A stretch of DNA of 64,000 bases from Burkholderia mayonis (GTDB lineage Bacteria; Pseudomonadota; Gammaproteobacteria; Burkholderiales; Burkholderiaceae). This document shows positions 42,745 to 53,553 of this stretch, piece by piece (the first letter of the stretch is position 1; the number at the start of each line of letters is the position of its first letter). The notes beneath the pieces are model-generated. The model searched no databases. It was given only the letters and a program-made list of their open reading frames with translations, and was not told where the DNA came from. The stretch lies in assembly GCF_001523745.2 (NCBI RefSeq), contig NZ_CP013386.1, positions 1,364,001 through 1,428,000 of the forward strand, in the 5' to 3' direction. Position numbers and translations under genes: made by a program.

Positions 42745-43575
42745 ATGAACGCCGATCTCCACTGCCATTCGAACGTCTCCGACGGTCAGCTTTCTCCTGC
42801 CGACGTCGCGCGTCGCGCGCACGCGGGCGGCGTCATGCTGTGGGCGCTGACCGATCACGACGAGGTCAGCGGTCAGCGCGCCGCGCGTGAAGCTGCCGAG
42901 GCGCTCGGCATGCGCTATCTGCACGGCGTCGAGATTTCGGTGACATGGGCGTCGCGCACCGTACACATCGTCGGTCTGCACATCGACCCGGAGAACCGCG
43001 TGCTCGCCGATGGCCTCTACCGGACGCGCAACGGCCGCACTGCGCGCGCGGTCGCGATCGGCGACGCGCTCGCCTCGGTCGGCATCGAAGGGGCTTACGA
43101 AGGCGCGCTCGAATACGTGTCGAATCCCGACCTGATCTCGCGCACGCACTTCGCGCGCTTTCTCGTCGACAAGGGTTATGCGGCGTCGACGGCCGACGTG
43201 TTCGACCGCTACCTCGGCGACGGCAAGCCGGGCTACGTCGCGCACCGCTGGGCCAAGCTGTCCGACGCGGTCGCGTGGATCCGGCAGTCGGGCGGCGAGG
43301 CGGTCGTCGCGCATCCGGGCCGCTATGCGTACACGCCCGTCGAATTCGACGCGTTCTTCGGCGAGTTCATCGATCTGGGCGGCGTCGCGATCGAAGTCGT
43401 GACGGGCAGCCACACGCCCGACCAGTACCGCGAATACGCGGACGTCGCGCGGCGCTTCGGCTTCGAGGCGTCGTGCGGCTCCGATTTCCACGCGCCGGGC
43501 GAAGGGCGCACCGAACTCGGCAGCCTGCCGCCGCTGCCGTCCGATCTCAAACCCGTCTGGGAACGCTGGCTGTAG
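42745..43575 (+). CDS. PHP-domain phosphoesterase (RNase AM/YciV-TrpH family)
   Basis: 276 aa. The PHP metal site is visible: ADLHCHSNVSDG, LTDHDEV, GVEISV, HPGRYA and GSDFHAPGE. In E. coli the orthologue (YciV) is a 5'-3' exoribonuclease that trims rRNA 5' ends and hydrolyses 3',5'-bisphosphates. The gene lies upstream of the Sua5/YciO-type gene, a common pairing. Confidence 0.9.
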   Translation: MNADLHCHSNVSDGQLSPADVARRAHAGGVMLWALTDHDEVSGQRAAREAAEALGMRYLHGVEISVTWASRTVHIVGLHIDPENRVLADGLYRTRNGRTARAVAIGDALASVGIEGAYEGALEYVSNPDLISRTHFARFLVDKGYAASTADVFDRYLGDGKPGYVAHRWAKLSDAVAWIRQSGGEAVVAHPGRYAYTPVEFDAFFGEFIDLGGVAIEVVTGSHTPDQYREYADVARRFGFEASCGSDFHAPGEGRTELGSLPPLPSDLKPVWERWL

Positions 43576-43641
43576 CGGCGTTTGCCGGCAGCGCGTCCGG
43601 CCGCAGGCTGGCGCGCGCGCCGATCCATTCCCTCTGTCCTC

Positions 43642-44271
43642 ATGTCCCAATTCTTCAGGATTCATCCGGATAATCCGCAGCCGCGCCTCGTCAAGCAGGC
43701 GGCCGAAATCGTGCGTAGCGGCGGCGTGATCGCGCTGCCGACCGATTCGAGCTACGCGCTCGCATGCCATCTCGACGACAAGGACGCGGTCGAGCGCGTG
43801 CGTCGCATCCGCGGGCTCGACGAGAAGCAGCACCTGTCGCTGCTCGTGCGCGATCTGTCCGAACTCGCGACGTTCGCGATGGTCGACAATCGACAATATC
43901 GGCTCATCAAATCGGTGACGCCGGGGCCGTACGTGTTCATCCTGCAGGCGACGAAGGAGGTGCCGCGGCGGCTGTCGCACCCGTCGCGCAAGACGATCGG
44001 GCTGCGCGTGCCCGCGCACGCGATCACGCTCGCGTTGCTCGAGGCGCTCGGCCAGCCGCTCCTTGGCACGACGCTGATCCTGCCGCCCGACGTCGAGCCG
44101 CTCAACGACCCGGACGAAATCCGTGCGCGTCTCGAAAAGCAGGTCGATCTCGTGGTCGACGGCGGCGCGTGCCCGCGCGAGCCGTCGACCGTGATCGACT
44201 TGACGGGCGACGAGCCGCAGCTCGTGCGGGCGGGGCGCGGTCGGCTCGATCCGTTCGGTCTCGCCGCGTGA
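43642..44271 (+). CDS. Sua5/YciO/YrdC family protein
   Basis: 209 aa. The YrdC domain covers almost the whole protein: FFRIHPDNPQPR, GGVIALPTDSSYALACHLDD, KSVTPGPYVFILQAT, IGLRVPAH and EPSTVIDLTGD. Similarity is closest to YciO. Some members make threonylcarbamoyl-AMP for the t6A tRNA modification; YciO activity is debated. ATG 43642, 66 bp after the PHP gene. Confidence 0.88.
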   Translation: MSQFFRIHPDNPQPRLVKQAAEIVRSGGVIALPTDSSYALACHLDDKDAVERVRRIRGLDEKQHLSLLVRDLSELATFAMVDNRQYRLIKSVTPGPYVFILQATKEVPRRLSHPSRKTIGLRVPAHAITLALLEALGQPLLGTTLILPPDVEPLNDPDEIRARLEKQVDLVVDGGACPREPSTVIDLTGDEPQLVRAGRGRLDPFGLAA

Positions 44272-44369
44272 GCGGCGCCGCGCCGTCCAGGCGCTTCGGA
44301 GCGGCCGCCGTTTCGGTCCGCATGCATGCGCGCCGTTCGCGCGTTTCCCGCTTGTTACAATAGCGCGCT

Positions 44370-45035
44370 ATGAATGCTTCTTCCCTGATACAGACGATTG
44401 CCGTCTATGCGCTTCCCGTGGTCTTCGCGATCACGCTGCACGAGGCTGCCCACGGCTACGTCGCTCGCCTGCTCGGCGACAACACCGCGTACATGATGGG
44501 CCGCGTGTCGTTCAACCCGATGCGCCACATCGATCCATTCGGCACGATCGTGATTCCACTCGTGCTGTACTTCCTGACGAGCGGCGCGTTCCTGTTCGGC
44601 TATGCGAAGCCCGTGCCCGTCACGTTCCGCAATCTGCGCGATCCGCGCTGGGGCAGCCTGTGGGTCGCGCTCGCGGGGCCGGGCTGCAACTTCGTCCAGG
44701 CACTTCTGTGGGGGTTCGTGAGCATCGGCCTCGCCGCGCTCGCGGTCGACGAGCCGTTCTTCACGCGGATGGCGGGCGCGGGCGTCGGCGTGAATCTCGT
44801 GCTCGCGGTGCTGAACCTCTTTCCGCTGCCGCCGCTCGACGGCGGGCGCGTGCTCGCGGCGCTGCTGCCGCCGAAGCAATCGATCGCGCTGTCGCGGATC
44901 GAGCCGTACGGCTTCTTCATCGTGCTCGCGCTCGTCGCAACGGGGCTTTTGACGAAATTCTGGCTGCGGCCGCTGGTGGGCGCCGGCTACGCCGTCGTGA
45001 CGGCCATCCTGACTCCTTTCGCCTCGCTTTTCTAA
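44370..45035 (+). CDS. Site-2-protease family membrane metalloprotease (M50)
   Basis: 221-aa integral membrane protease. HEAAH (H24, E25, H28) in the first helices and NLFPLPPLDGGRVL later form the zinc site. About five TM helices are visible. A TACAAT lies only 8 bp before the ATG, so the mRNA may be nearly leaderless if that is the promoter. It ends 8 bp before trpS. Confidence 0.9.
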   Translation: MNASSLIQTIAVYALPVVFAITLHEAAHGYVARLLGDNTAYMMGRVSFNPMRHIDPFGTIVIPLVLYFLTSGAFLFGYAKPVPVTFRNLRDPRWGSLWVALAGPGCNFVQALLWGFVSIGLAALAVDEPFFTRMAGAGVGVNLVLAVLNLFPLPPLDGGRVLAALLPPKQSIALSRIEPYGFFIVLALVATGLLTKFWLRPLVGAGYAVVTAILTPFASLF

Positions 45036-45043
45036 CGATAATC

Positions 45044-46242
<1,199 letters not shown>

Positions 46243-46246
<4 letters not shown>

Positions 46247-46860
46247 AAACGCTGACGATTGCAGTCGACGGCCCGCCGCACGCGGGCTCGCACGGCGCGA
46301 CGACCGAGCCGTCGGCGTGGGTGCGCAAGTGGTCGCATCTGGTGCCGGCGGGCGGTGCGGTGCTCGACGTCGCCGCGGGCCACGGCCGGCACGCGCGCTG
46401 GTTCGCCGAGAGCGGCCATCCGGTGCGCGCGCTCGAGCGCGACCCGGCTGGGCTCGCGTCGCTCGGCGCGCTGCCGGGCGTCGCTGCGCAGGCGGCCGAT
46501 CTCGAAGGCGCGCCGTGGCCGCTCGCCGACGACGCGCGCTTCGCCGCGGTCGTCGTGACACATTATCTGCATCGTCCGCTGCTGCCGCGTCTCGTTGCCG
46601 CAGTCGCGCCGGGCGGCGTGCTGCTGTACGAGACGTTCGCGCAAGGCAACCAAACGGTCGGCAAGCCGTCCAACCTCGCGTTCCTGCTCGCGCCGGGCGA
46701 GTTGCTCGATGCGGTGCGCGGGCAGTTGCGCGTCGTCGCGTTCGAGGACGGATTCCTGGCCGCGCCGCGCGACGCATTCGTCCAACGAATCTGCGCGGTG
46801 CGTGAGCGCGCCGCGCCGGAAGCAGGGGCGGGATTTCCGCGTTACGGACTGGCAGGCTAA
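46243..46860 (+). CDS. Class I SAM-dependent methyltransferase
   Basis: 205 aa if TTG 46243 is the start; its last two bases are the first two of the trpS TGA (TTGA overlap). The AdoMet-binding motif [16 protein letters not shown] is followed by RALERDPA (acidic residue after beta-2) and [14 protein letters not shown]. Substrate unknown. GTG 46321 is a shorter alternative. Upstream codons in this frame belong to the shadow of trpS. Confidence 0.82.
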
Positions 46861-46865
46861 TCCGT

Positions 46866-46871
46866 TACAAT
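46866..46871 (+). promoter_or_regulatory. Candidate -10 element of dapA
   Basis: TACAAT 33 bp upstream of the dapA ATG. No clear -35 hexamer. Confidence 0.35.
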
Positions 46872-46904
46872 CGACCTTTACCGATTTTTCATCGTGTTTG
46901 TTTC

Positions 46905-47807
46905 ATGGCTAACGGCACTCAAGACGGCATTCAAATCCGCGGCAGCGTCCCCGCGATCGTCACCCCGATGCTCGAGGACGGCGGCCTCGATCTGGCGGCC
47001 TTCCGCAAGCTGATCGACTGGCACATCGAAGAGGGGACGGATGCCCTCGTCGTGGTCGGCACGAGCGGCGAATCGGCGACGCTTTCGGTCGACGAGCACG
47101 TCCTCATGATCGAAACCGCGGTCAAGCACGCGGCGAAGCGGATTCCGATCGTCGCCGGCGCGGGCGGCAACTCGACGGCCGAGGCAATCGAGCTGTCGAA
47201 GCACGCGAAGGCGGTGGGCGCCGACGCGACGCTGCAAGTGGTGCCGTATTACAACAAGCCGACGCAGGAAGGGATGTACCGCCACTTCAAGGCGATCGCC
47301 GAAGCGGTCGACCTGCCGGTGATCCTGTACAACGTGCCCGGCCGCACCGTCGCCGACATGTCGAACGAGACGATCCTGCGCCTCGCGCAGGTACCGGGCA
47401 TCGTCGGCGTGAAGGACGCGACGGGCAACATCGACCGCGCCGCGCAACTGATCAAGGCGGCGCCCGAGCGCTTTTTGATCTACAGCGGCGACGATCCGAC
47501 CGCGATCGCGCTGATGCTCCTCGGCGGCCACGGCAACATCTCGGTGACGGCGAACGTCGCGCCGCGCGCGATGAGCGAACTGTGCCGCGCGGCGCTCGCC
47601 GCCGACGCGAGGACGGCGCGCGAGATTCACATGAAGCTCCTGGCGCTGCACAAGAATCTGTTCATCGAAGCGAACCCGATTCCCGTGAAGTGGGCGCTGC
47701 AACAGATGGGCAAGATCGCGGGCGGTATCCGCCTGCCGCTCACGCCCCTCGACGAGCGCTGCCACGAAGCCGTGCGCAGCGCGCTTCGCGAGGCCGGCCT
47801 CCTGTGA
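46905..47807 (+). CDS. dapA: 4-hydroxy-tetrahydrodipicolinate synthase
   Basis: First committed step to lysine and diaminopimelate, 300 aa. The Schiff-base Lys is K170 in [20 protein letters not shown] and the [14 protein letters not shown] active-site region are intact. bamC follows, as in many Gram-negatives. Confidence 0.96.
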   Translation: MANGTQDGIQIRGSVPAIVTPMLEDGGLDLAAFRKLIDWHIEEGTDALVVVGTSGESATLSVDEHVLMIETAVKHAAKRIPIVAGAGGNSTAEAIELSKHAKAVGADATLQVVPYYNKPTQEGMYRHFKAIAEAVDLPVILYNVPGRTVADMSNETILRLAQVPGIVGVKDATGNIDRAAQLIKAAPERFLIYSGDDPTAIALMLLGGHGNISVTANVAPRAMSELCRAALAADARTAREIHMKLLALHKNLFIEANPIPVKWALQQMGKIAGGIRLPLTPLDERCHEAVRSALREAGLL

Positions 47808-47917
47808 GGCCGGACGCGGCCGCCCGCGCGGCCGCGCCGCATCCCGATCGATCCGACACCGACCCGGCCGTCCCCGGCGTCGTGCGTGACACGCGTTCTA
47901 GCAAGACGAAGGACTTC

Positions 47918-49063
47918 ATGAAACATTCCGCCTTTTCCTCTCGCGCGATCCAGATTTCGGTGCTGGCGCTCGCGCTGGGCGCACTCGCCGGCTGCGACAC
48001 GCTGAACGACTATCTCGCGCCCGACCGGGTCAACTACAAGGCGACCGGCTCGGCGCCGCCGCTGCAGGTGCCGCAGGATCTGACGGCCGTGCCGCTCAGC
48101 CCGTCGTTCATCGCGCCGCCGACGAACTCGGGCCTGGGCTCCGCGCCGACGCGCGCCGTGACGGCCGCGGGCAACACGACGGAAGGGCAGCCGACCGCGC
48201 AGGATCCGTTCGGGATGCACGTCGAGCGCGACGGCGACCGCCGCTGGCTCGTCGTCGACGGCCGCACGCCCGAGCAGCTCTGGCCGCAGTTGAAGGAGTT
48301 CTGGCAGGACAACGGCTTCGCGCTGAAGACGGACGCGCCCTCGACCGGCATCATGGCGACCGACTGGGCGGAAAACCGCGCGAACATTCCGGATGACTGG
48401 TTTCGCCGCACGATCGGCCGTGTGATCGATTTCGCCTATTCGTCGGGCACCCGCGATCGCTTCCGCACGCTCGTCACGCGCACCTCGGGCGGCAATACCG
48501 ACATCTCGATCACGCATAGCGCGATGGAAGAGAAGCTGACGGGCGCGCAGGGCGGCACGTCGTCGCGCTGGGAGGAGCGTCCCCGCAACCCGGTGCTCGA
48601 AGCGGTGTTCCTCGCGAAGCTGATGGAGAAATTCGGTCTGACCGATGCGCAGGCGAAGCAATTGCTCGCCGATGCGCGCCCGGCGACGGCGCCCGCGACC
48701 GTCGTCGACACCAATGCCGGCGCGTCGACGCTCGATCTGGCCGAATCGTTCGACCGCGCGTGGCTGCGCGTCGGCATCGCGCTCGACCGGACGAACTTCA
48801 CGGTCGACAACCGCGATCGCACGAAGGGCATCTACTACGTGCGCTATGCGAATTCGATGGAAGAGCTGAAGCGCGACGGCCTGTTCGGCAAGCTGTTCTA
48901 CGGCGGTTCGACGGCCGCGAAGCCGGGCAAGGAGTTCCTCGTCAACGTGCGCCCGCAAGGCGACGCGAAGACGCAAGTGGCCGTCGTCGACGCGAACGGC
49001 CAGATCGACAACTCGTCCGATGCTCAGCGGCTCATCTCGCTGCTGCACGCGCAGTTGAACTAA
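47918..49063 (+). CDS. bamC: Outer membrane assembly lipoprotein BamC (NlpB/DapX)
   Basis: Accessory lipoprotein of the BAM complex that inserts beta-barrel proteins, 381 aa. Signal peptide with lipobox LAGC (C26) is followed by the conserved DTLNDYLAPDRVNYK segment and two helix-grip domains. The place directly after dapA is as in E. coli (dapA-nlpB). Start 47918 has AAGGA upstream. Confidence 0.9.
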   Translation: MKHSAFSSRAIQISVLALALGALAGCDTLNDYLAPDRVNYKATGSAPPLQVPQDLTAVPLSPSFIAPPTNSGLGSAPTRAVTAAGNTTEGQPTAQDPFGMHVERDGDRRWLVVDGRTPEQLWPQLKEFWQDNGFALKTDAPSTGIMATDWAENRANIPDDWFRRTIGRVIDFAYSSGTRDRFRTLVTRTSGGNTDISITHSAMEEKLTGAQGGTSSRWEERPRNPVLEAVFLAKLMEKFGLTDAQAKQLLADARPATAPATVVDTNAGASTLDLAESFDRAWLRVGIALDRTNFTVDNRDRTKGIYYVRYANSMEELKRDGLFGKLFYGGSTAAKPGKEFLVNVRPQGDAKTQVAVVDANGQIDNSSDAQRLISLLHAQLN

Positions 49064-49067
49064 GCGC

Positions 49068-49844
49068 GTGCGATTCGCGAGCCTCGGAAGCGGCAGCGAA
49101 GGAAATGCGCTCGTCGTCGAAGCGTCGAATGGCGCGACGACGACGCGCGTCCTGCTCGACTGCGGCTTCTCGGCGAAAGAACTCGAACGCCGGCTCGCGC
49201 GCCTCGATTTGCGCGTCGACGAGCTCGACGCGATTCTCGTTACCCACGAACACGGCGACCACGTCGGCTGCGCGTTGACGCTCGCCCGCCGCGCATCGCT
49301 GCCGCTGTACATGAGCTGGGGCACTGCGCGCGCGGTCGGCGCAGACGACGCCGATGTCGACCTCCACGTCCTCTGGAGCGGCGACGAGGCGGCGCTCGGT
49401 GATCTGTGCGTGCTGCCCTATACGGTTCCGCACGACGCGCGCGAGCCGCTCCAGTTCGTCTTCAGCGACGGCGCGGCGCGCCTCGGCGTGCTGACCGACG
49501 TCGGCATGTCGACGTCGCATATCGGCACCGTCCTGAGCGGCTGTGACGGCCTCGTGCTCGAAGCGAACCACGATGTCGCGATGCTCGCGGCAAGCCGCTA
49601 CCCGGCGTCGCTGAAGGCGCGTATCGGCGGCCCCCACGGCCATCTGAGCAACGATGCGGCGGCGGCCATCCTCGCCGAGCTCGATCGTAGCCGGCTGCGC
49701 CATCTGGTGGCCGCGCATCTGAGCCAGCAAAACAATTCGCCGGCGCTCGCGCAAGCGGCGCTGTCGGCGGCATTGGGGGGAGGAGTGGGCGACGTGATCG
49801 TCGCGTCGCAGGACGACGGCTTCGGTTGGCTCAGCCTGCGCTGA
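49068..49844 (+). CDS. MBL-fold metallo-hydrolase (YycJ/WalJ-like)
   Basis: 258-aa metallo-beta-lactamase-fold hydrolase. THEHGDHVG is the metal motif, and further ligands are in HDAREP, LTDVGMST, EANHD and GPHGHLSN. It starts with GTG 5 bp after the bamC stop. Relatives are 5'-3' nucleases or general hydrolases; the role is not set. Confidence 0.88.
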   Translation: MRFASLGSGSEGNALVVEASNGATTTRVLLDCGFSAKELERRLARLDLRVDELDAILVTHEHGDHVGCALTLARRASLPLYMSWGTARAVGADDADVDLHVLWSGDEAALGDLCVLPYTVPHDAREPLQFVFSDGAARLGVLTDVGMSTSHIGTVLSGCDGLVLEANHDVAMLAASRYPASLKARIGGPHGHLSNDAAAAILAELDRSRLRHLVAAHLSQQNNSPALAQAALSAALGGGVGDVIVASQDDGFGWLSLR

Positions 49845-49938
49845 TGTGACGCCGGCGGGCGCGCGCGCCCGCTGCGGCGTACCGGCCGTGAACAAGGGAC
49901 CGTGACGCCGTAGGAAAGTCGTGCGGTGCTGAAGACGT

Positions 49939-49970
49939 AAAAAAACCGGCCCGCGGGCCGGTTTTTTTTT
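49939..49970. terminator. Bidirectional intrinsic terminator
   Basis: Seven A plus CCGGCCC (49939-49952) pair with GGGCCGG plus T-run (49955-49968). It closes the dapA-bamC-MBL unit and the convergent lipoprotein gene. Confidence 0.92.
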
Positions 49971-49989
49971 CAGCTGATGCTGACGCGAC

Positions 49990-50244
49990 TTACTGGCTTG
50001 CGCCCGAAGCCGGAGCAGCCGTCGCTGCCGAAGCAGCCGACGCCACAGCAGCAGCTGCATCGCTCGCAGCGGCAGCAACGCCCGAAGCCGCTTCCGAAGC
50101 AGCAGCGGCAACGCCCGAAGCAGCCGAAGCGGCGGCGGCGGTAGCGTCGCTAGCAGCCGACGAAGCAGCTTGCTCGGAGCTCTTGTTGCACGCAGCCAGT
50201 GCAACGGCAGCCAACAGGGAAGCTACGAGGAGGGATTTCTTCAT
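49990..50244 (-). CDS. Small Ala-rich lipoprotein
   Basis: 84 aa. The signal peptide MKKSLLVASLLAAVALAAC gives a lipidated C19. The mature part is almost wholly Ala/Ser/Gly/Val with a repeated 11-residue unit (SGVAAAASEAA, SGVAAAASDAA), mirrored by 33-bp repeats in the DNA. ATG 50244 has AAGGA upstream; a GTG two codons earlier is less likely. Abundant short Ala-rich lipoproteins of this kind are common in Burkholderia, with function unknown. Confidence 0.82.
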   Translation of the reverse strand: MKKSLLVASLLAAVALAACNKSSEQAASSAASDATAAAASAASGVAAAASEAASGVAAAASDAAAAVASAASAATAAPASGASQ

Positions 50245-50476
50245 GATCACGTCCTTTTATGGTTAAAGGTAAGCAACAGCGCGAAACAATACCGGTAATG
50301 TGCTCCAACACCGACCTGGGCCGCTGGTGGAGATGCACTTCTAGAGCGTGAATCTTCCCTACGGCTTGGGCGGAAATTATATGCACTTTCCTATCGACCG
50401 TCGACAAATGCGGGGTCAATACGTTGTCTTTCCCATACAAAAACACGCATCTGCATGGGCGTACGGCCGGGCAACT

Positions 50477-51700
50477 TTACTCCATGTTGCCCACCCGTAT
50501 CCAGCCCGCACGATACCATTCGTGCAGCAAGGCTGTCATGGAGGGGCCCCGGGAGAGTGTTACAAACCGTTTCGCCTCCATCTGGCGCGTATCGGCCAGT
50601 TCCGGCAGCCATTTTGCCGCGGTTGCGAGCGGATACGCGTCACCGTTGATGAAGTACGAGCGCGCGTTATACAACAACGCCGCTTTCCTGTCGAGTCGGA
50701 GGCCGCGGCGGGCGGCCTGGGCCGCGAACGCGGCTTCGCCCAGTTGCCGGGCAGGGGGCTCGAAAACGACGTTCGATTTTGGCTCGCTCAAGTAACAGCC
50801 AAGAAAATCGCCAATATCGCGCTCGTCCCATTTGATTCCGGCGAGCATTGCGGCGACACGCTCGACCATTGCCGAGGGCAGCATCGCCGGGGCGTCGACC
50901 GCGGGCTGCGCCGGATCGCGGTATGGCGCGTCGTCGCGCGCGCCCGTGCGCAAACCGCCGCGCTCGGCCAGGTGATAGAGAAACTGTGTGCGCAGTTCGC
51001 CTGCGGACGGGGCTCTGAAGCCGATCGAGCACGTCATGCACTCGCCGAGCGCGACGCCGTCGTGCGCGACGTGCGGCGGCAGATACAGCATGTCGCCGGG
51101 TTCGAGCACCCATTCGTCAGTCGGCTCGAAATGTTCGAGGACCTTGAGCGGCAATCCTTCCTTCAGCGACAGATCCTGCTGCGCGCCGATCCGCCAGCGG
51201 CGCTTGCCGTGCACCTGAAGCAGGAACACGTCGTACGAGTCGAAATGCGGGCCGACGCCGCCGCCGTCCGTCGCGTACGAGATCATCAGGTCGTCGAGGC
51301 GTGCATCCGGAATGAAGCGAAAACGCTCGAGCAGCGAGCGTGCGCGGTCGTCGTGCAGATCGAGCCCCTGCACGAGCAGCGTCCATTCGCGGCGCTTCAC
51401 GGACGGCAGATTCTCCGGCTCGAACGGGCCATGCTCTAGTTGCCATCTGTTACGAAAATGGGTGATGAGCCGCGACTCGACGTCAAAGTCGCTCGCGAGC
51501 TCGAACAGCGCGTCGCGCGACAGCGGCGGTGCGATGTCGGGAATGGCCTGGCGAATGAGAAGCGGCTTTTTCTGCCAATGTCGGCGCATGAATTGCGCAG
51601 GCGTGAGGTTGCCGAGAAGCTGAGTCGGCACCCCGGGCAGCGGCGCGCGGGTGCGTTCGCGCACACGGCCGGACGGTTCGGGTGATGGCCGTTTGGGCAT
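50477..51700 (-). CDS. JmjC/cupin ribosomal protein hydroxylase (RoxA/YcfD family)
   Basis: 2-oxoglutarate/Fe(II) oxygenase, 407 aa. E. coli YcfD hydroxylates an Arg of ribosomal protein L16. The iron ligands are the HxD in GPHFDSYDVFLLQ and the distal His in LPPHVAHDG. The C-terminal winged-helix part is present (FINGDAYPL, LLHEWYRAGW). Start at 51700 (MPKRPSPEPSG), divergent from slyD with only 32 bp between start codons. Confidence 0.9.
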   Translation of the reverse strand: MPKRPSPEPSGRVRERTRAPLPGVPTQLLGNLTPAQFMRRHWQKKPLLIRQAIPDIAPPLSRDALFELASDFDVESRLITHFRNRWQLEHGPFEPENLPSVKRREWTLLVQGLDLHDDRARSLLERFRFIPDARLDDLMISYATDGGGVGPHFDSYDVFLLQVHGKRRWRIGAQQDLSLKEGLPLKVLEHFEPTDEWVLEPGDMLYLPPHVAHDGVALGECMTCSIGFRAPSAGELRTQFLYHLAERGGLRTGARDDAPYRDPAQPAVDAPAMLPSAMVERVAAMLAGIKWDERDIGDFLGCYLSEPKSNVVFEPPARQLGEAAFAAQAARRGLRLDRKAALLYNARSYFINGDAYPLATAAKWLPELADTRQMEAKRFVTLSRGPSMTALLHEWYRAGWIRVGNME

Positions 51701-51702
51701 CG

Positions 51703-51708
51703 TATAAT
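51703..51708 (+). promoter_or_regulatory. Candidate -10 element of slyD
   Basis: A perfect TATAAT in the 32-bp gap between the divergent cupin and slyD start codons, 24 bp before the slyD ATG. Its -35 would lie inside the cupin coding sequence. Confidence 0.45.
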
Positions 51709-51732
51709 GACTGTTGTACTTGGGAGAATTGG

Positions 51733-52284
51733 ATGAAAATCGCAAAAAACACTGTCGTATCGGTCGCTTACAAGCTGTCGGATGCGCAAGGCAATCTGAT
51801 CGAGGAGAGCGATGAGCCGATGGTCTATCTGCACGGCGGCTATGATGGCACGTTCCCCAAGATCGAGGAACAACTCGATGGCCAGGAACCTGGCTATCAA
51901 GCGCAAATCCAGTTGGAGCCGCAGGATGCGTTCGGCGATTACGATCCTGAACTCGTGAAGATCGAGCCGCGCGACCGTTTCCCCGAGCCGCTCGAAGTCG
52001 GTATGCAGTTCGAAGGCACGCCGGAAGACGGTGACGAGGAAATCGATTCGCTGATCTACACCGTGACCGATGTCGCGGAAGACAAGGTCGTCCTCGACGG
52101 CAATCACCCGCTCGCCGGGATGGCGCTGCGTTTCTCGTTGACCGTCAAGGACGTGCGCGAAGCGACGGAAGACGAAATCGAGCATGAGCACGCGCACGGC
52201 GCGGAGGGACTCGAAATCGTCGACGAGGACGATGACGACGAAAGCGACAACGACGGCAACGGTTCAGTGCGCACTTTGCATTGA
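51733..52284 (+). CDS. slyD: FKBP-type peptidyl-prolyl isomerase SlyD
   Basis: Cytoplasmic prolyl isomerase/chaperone with metal binding, 183 aa. FKBP core (MKIAKNTVVSVAYKLSDAQG; YLHGGYDGTFPKIEEQLDG) with the insert-in-flap domain. The tail has His-rich EHEHAHG and an acidic DEDDDDESDNDG run. It may help nickel delivery, as in E. coli. The 3' end overlaps the convergent next gene by 21 bp. Confidence 0.93.
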   Translation: MKIAKNTVVSVAYKLSDAQGNLIEESDEPMVYLHGGYDGTFPKIEEQLDGQEPGYQAQIQLEPQDAFGDYDPELVKIEPRDRFPEPLEVGMQFEGTPEDGDEEIDSLIYTVTDVAEDKVVLDGNHPLAGMALRFSLTVKDVREATEDEIEHEHAHGAEGLEIVDEDDDDESDNDGNGSVRTLH

Positions 52285-53553
52285 GCCGGGCGGGGCGACG
52301 CTCGGCGACTGGCTGGGTGTCGCGCCTGACGCACGGTGATCGAAATGATCGTCGTACATGCCATGCCATTCGTCATAGCCATAGCCGGGCGGCTCCACGC
52401 CGCTCGCACTCGAATCCGGTAACGTCGGCGGTGCCGGGATTTCCGGCATCTCGGGCAGCGGCGTGTCGTCATGCGGCACGACGGGCAGTGCGGGCGGTTG
52501 AGGCAGATGCTTCGGCACGGTCTGCACGCTCACGTTGAACATCGGCTGCTTCGCCGGATCGACGCCGATTCGCACCCATTGACTCAGACGCGCGCGCGGC
52601 GCGATCGCGATGCGCGTCAGATTGGCGACAAGATCCCCTTTGTCGTCGCGTAGCGGACGGTCGATCCTGAAGCCGTTCGCGAGCGGCTCGCCGCTCGGGT
52701 GCACGACGACGATCGAGCCGCGAAAGACCGCCGCGGCTTTCACCAATGCACGTTTGAATTCACGAAAGCCGTCGCGTACGCGAGGGCGGTTGAAGCGCAG
52801 CCATCCGAAGCGCTCCGAACGTTGGTGGCGTTCGAACTGCGGATCGCCTTCGAGAAAGATCACGAGTGCGCGCGCGCTGCGGCGCTTCGCGTACTCGGCC
52901 GCATGATCGATCCAGAACGCGTTCGCGATGACGCGATCTTCGAACTCGCCGTTGCGGCCGCCCGCCGTCAGATAGCGATTGTTCGGGCTCGGCGCGTTCA
53001 GGCCGATGAACACCGTGTCGTCGCGGACCCAGCGGACGTTCTCCCGATACGGATGAAAGCGCGCCACTTCGCTTTCGCGCGACAGCGGCAACGGATTCGC
53101 GCCGGGAGATGCGGGCTCGGAGAAGACGTTCTGACGCAGGAAGTCGAGCCGCTCGACAGGGTCGTACGCGCCGGCGCCGCGCGTGCCGCATGCAGCCCAG
53201 TCGAACTGGCCGGGCAGCAGCACGAGCGGGACGCGGGACGTCATGAGCAGCACGTTGCGCTGCTCGTACAGCTGATCGCGGCAGGCTTCCTTCGGTCCCT
53301 TCAGATTGCCTTCGTAGACGATGAACGACACCGAGCGGTCGCGCGCGATCGCATCGAGCAGACGCCGAGCATGCGGCTCGTCGTCTGCGGATGCGATTAC
53401 GCCGGATAGTACCGCGAACGTGTACGGCTCGCCGCCAGCCCGCGACGCGGGCGCGGCCGCCGGTGCGCCGCCGGCAAGTGTGCAGGCGAGCGCGGCCGCG
53501 GCGAGACGCGCGCGAAGCGCCGCGCGTCGCGCGGTGTCGTCAGCGCTGCGCAT
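52264..53553 (-). CDS. Exported protein of unknown function, possibly phosphoesterase-like
   Basis: 429 aa from the ATG at 53553. The N-terminus [29 protein letters not shown] looks like a signal peptide. [38 protein letters not shown] and [14 protein letters not shown] follow the order of a calcineurin-like phosphoesterase, but the usual DxH/GNH metal motifs are replaced (for instance YEGN, PGQ). Activity is therefore doubtful. The last 70 residues are Pro-rich. It overlaps the mutS end by 14 bp and slyD by 21 bp. Confidence 0.65.
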   Translation of the reverse strand: MRSADDTARRAALRARLAAAALACTLAGGAPAAAPASRAGGEPYTFAVLSGVIASADDEPHARRLLDAIARDRSVSFIVYEGNLKGPKEACRDQLYEQRNVLLMTSRVPLVLLPGQFDWAACGTRGAGAYDPVERLDFLRQNVFSEPASPGANPLPLSRESEVARFHPYRENVRWVRDDTVFIGLNAPSPNNRYLTAGGRNGEFEDRVIANAFWIDHAAEYAKRRSARALVIFLEGDPQFERHQRSERFGWLRFNRPRVRDGFREFKRALVKAAAVFRGSIVVVHPSGEPLANGFRIDRPLRDDKGDLVANLTRIAIAPRARLSQWVRIGVDPAKQPMFNVSVQTVPKHLPQPPALPVVPHDDTPLPEMPEIPAPPTLPDSSASGVEPPGYGYDEWHGMYDDHFDHRASGATPSQSPSVAPPGSMQSAH

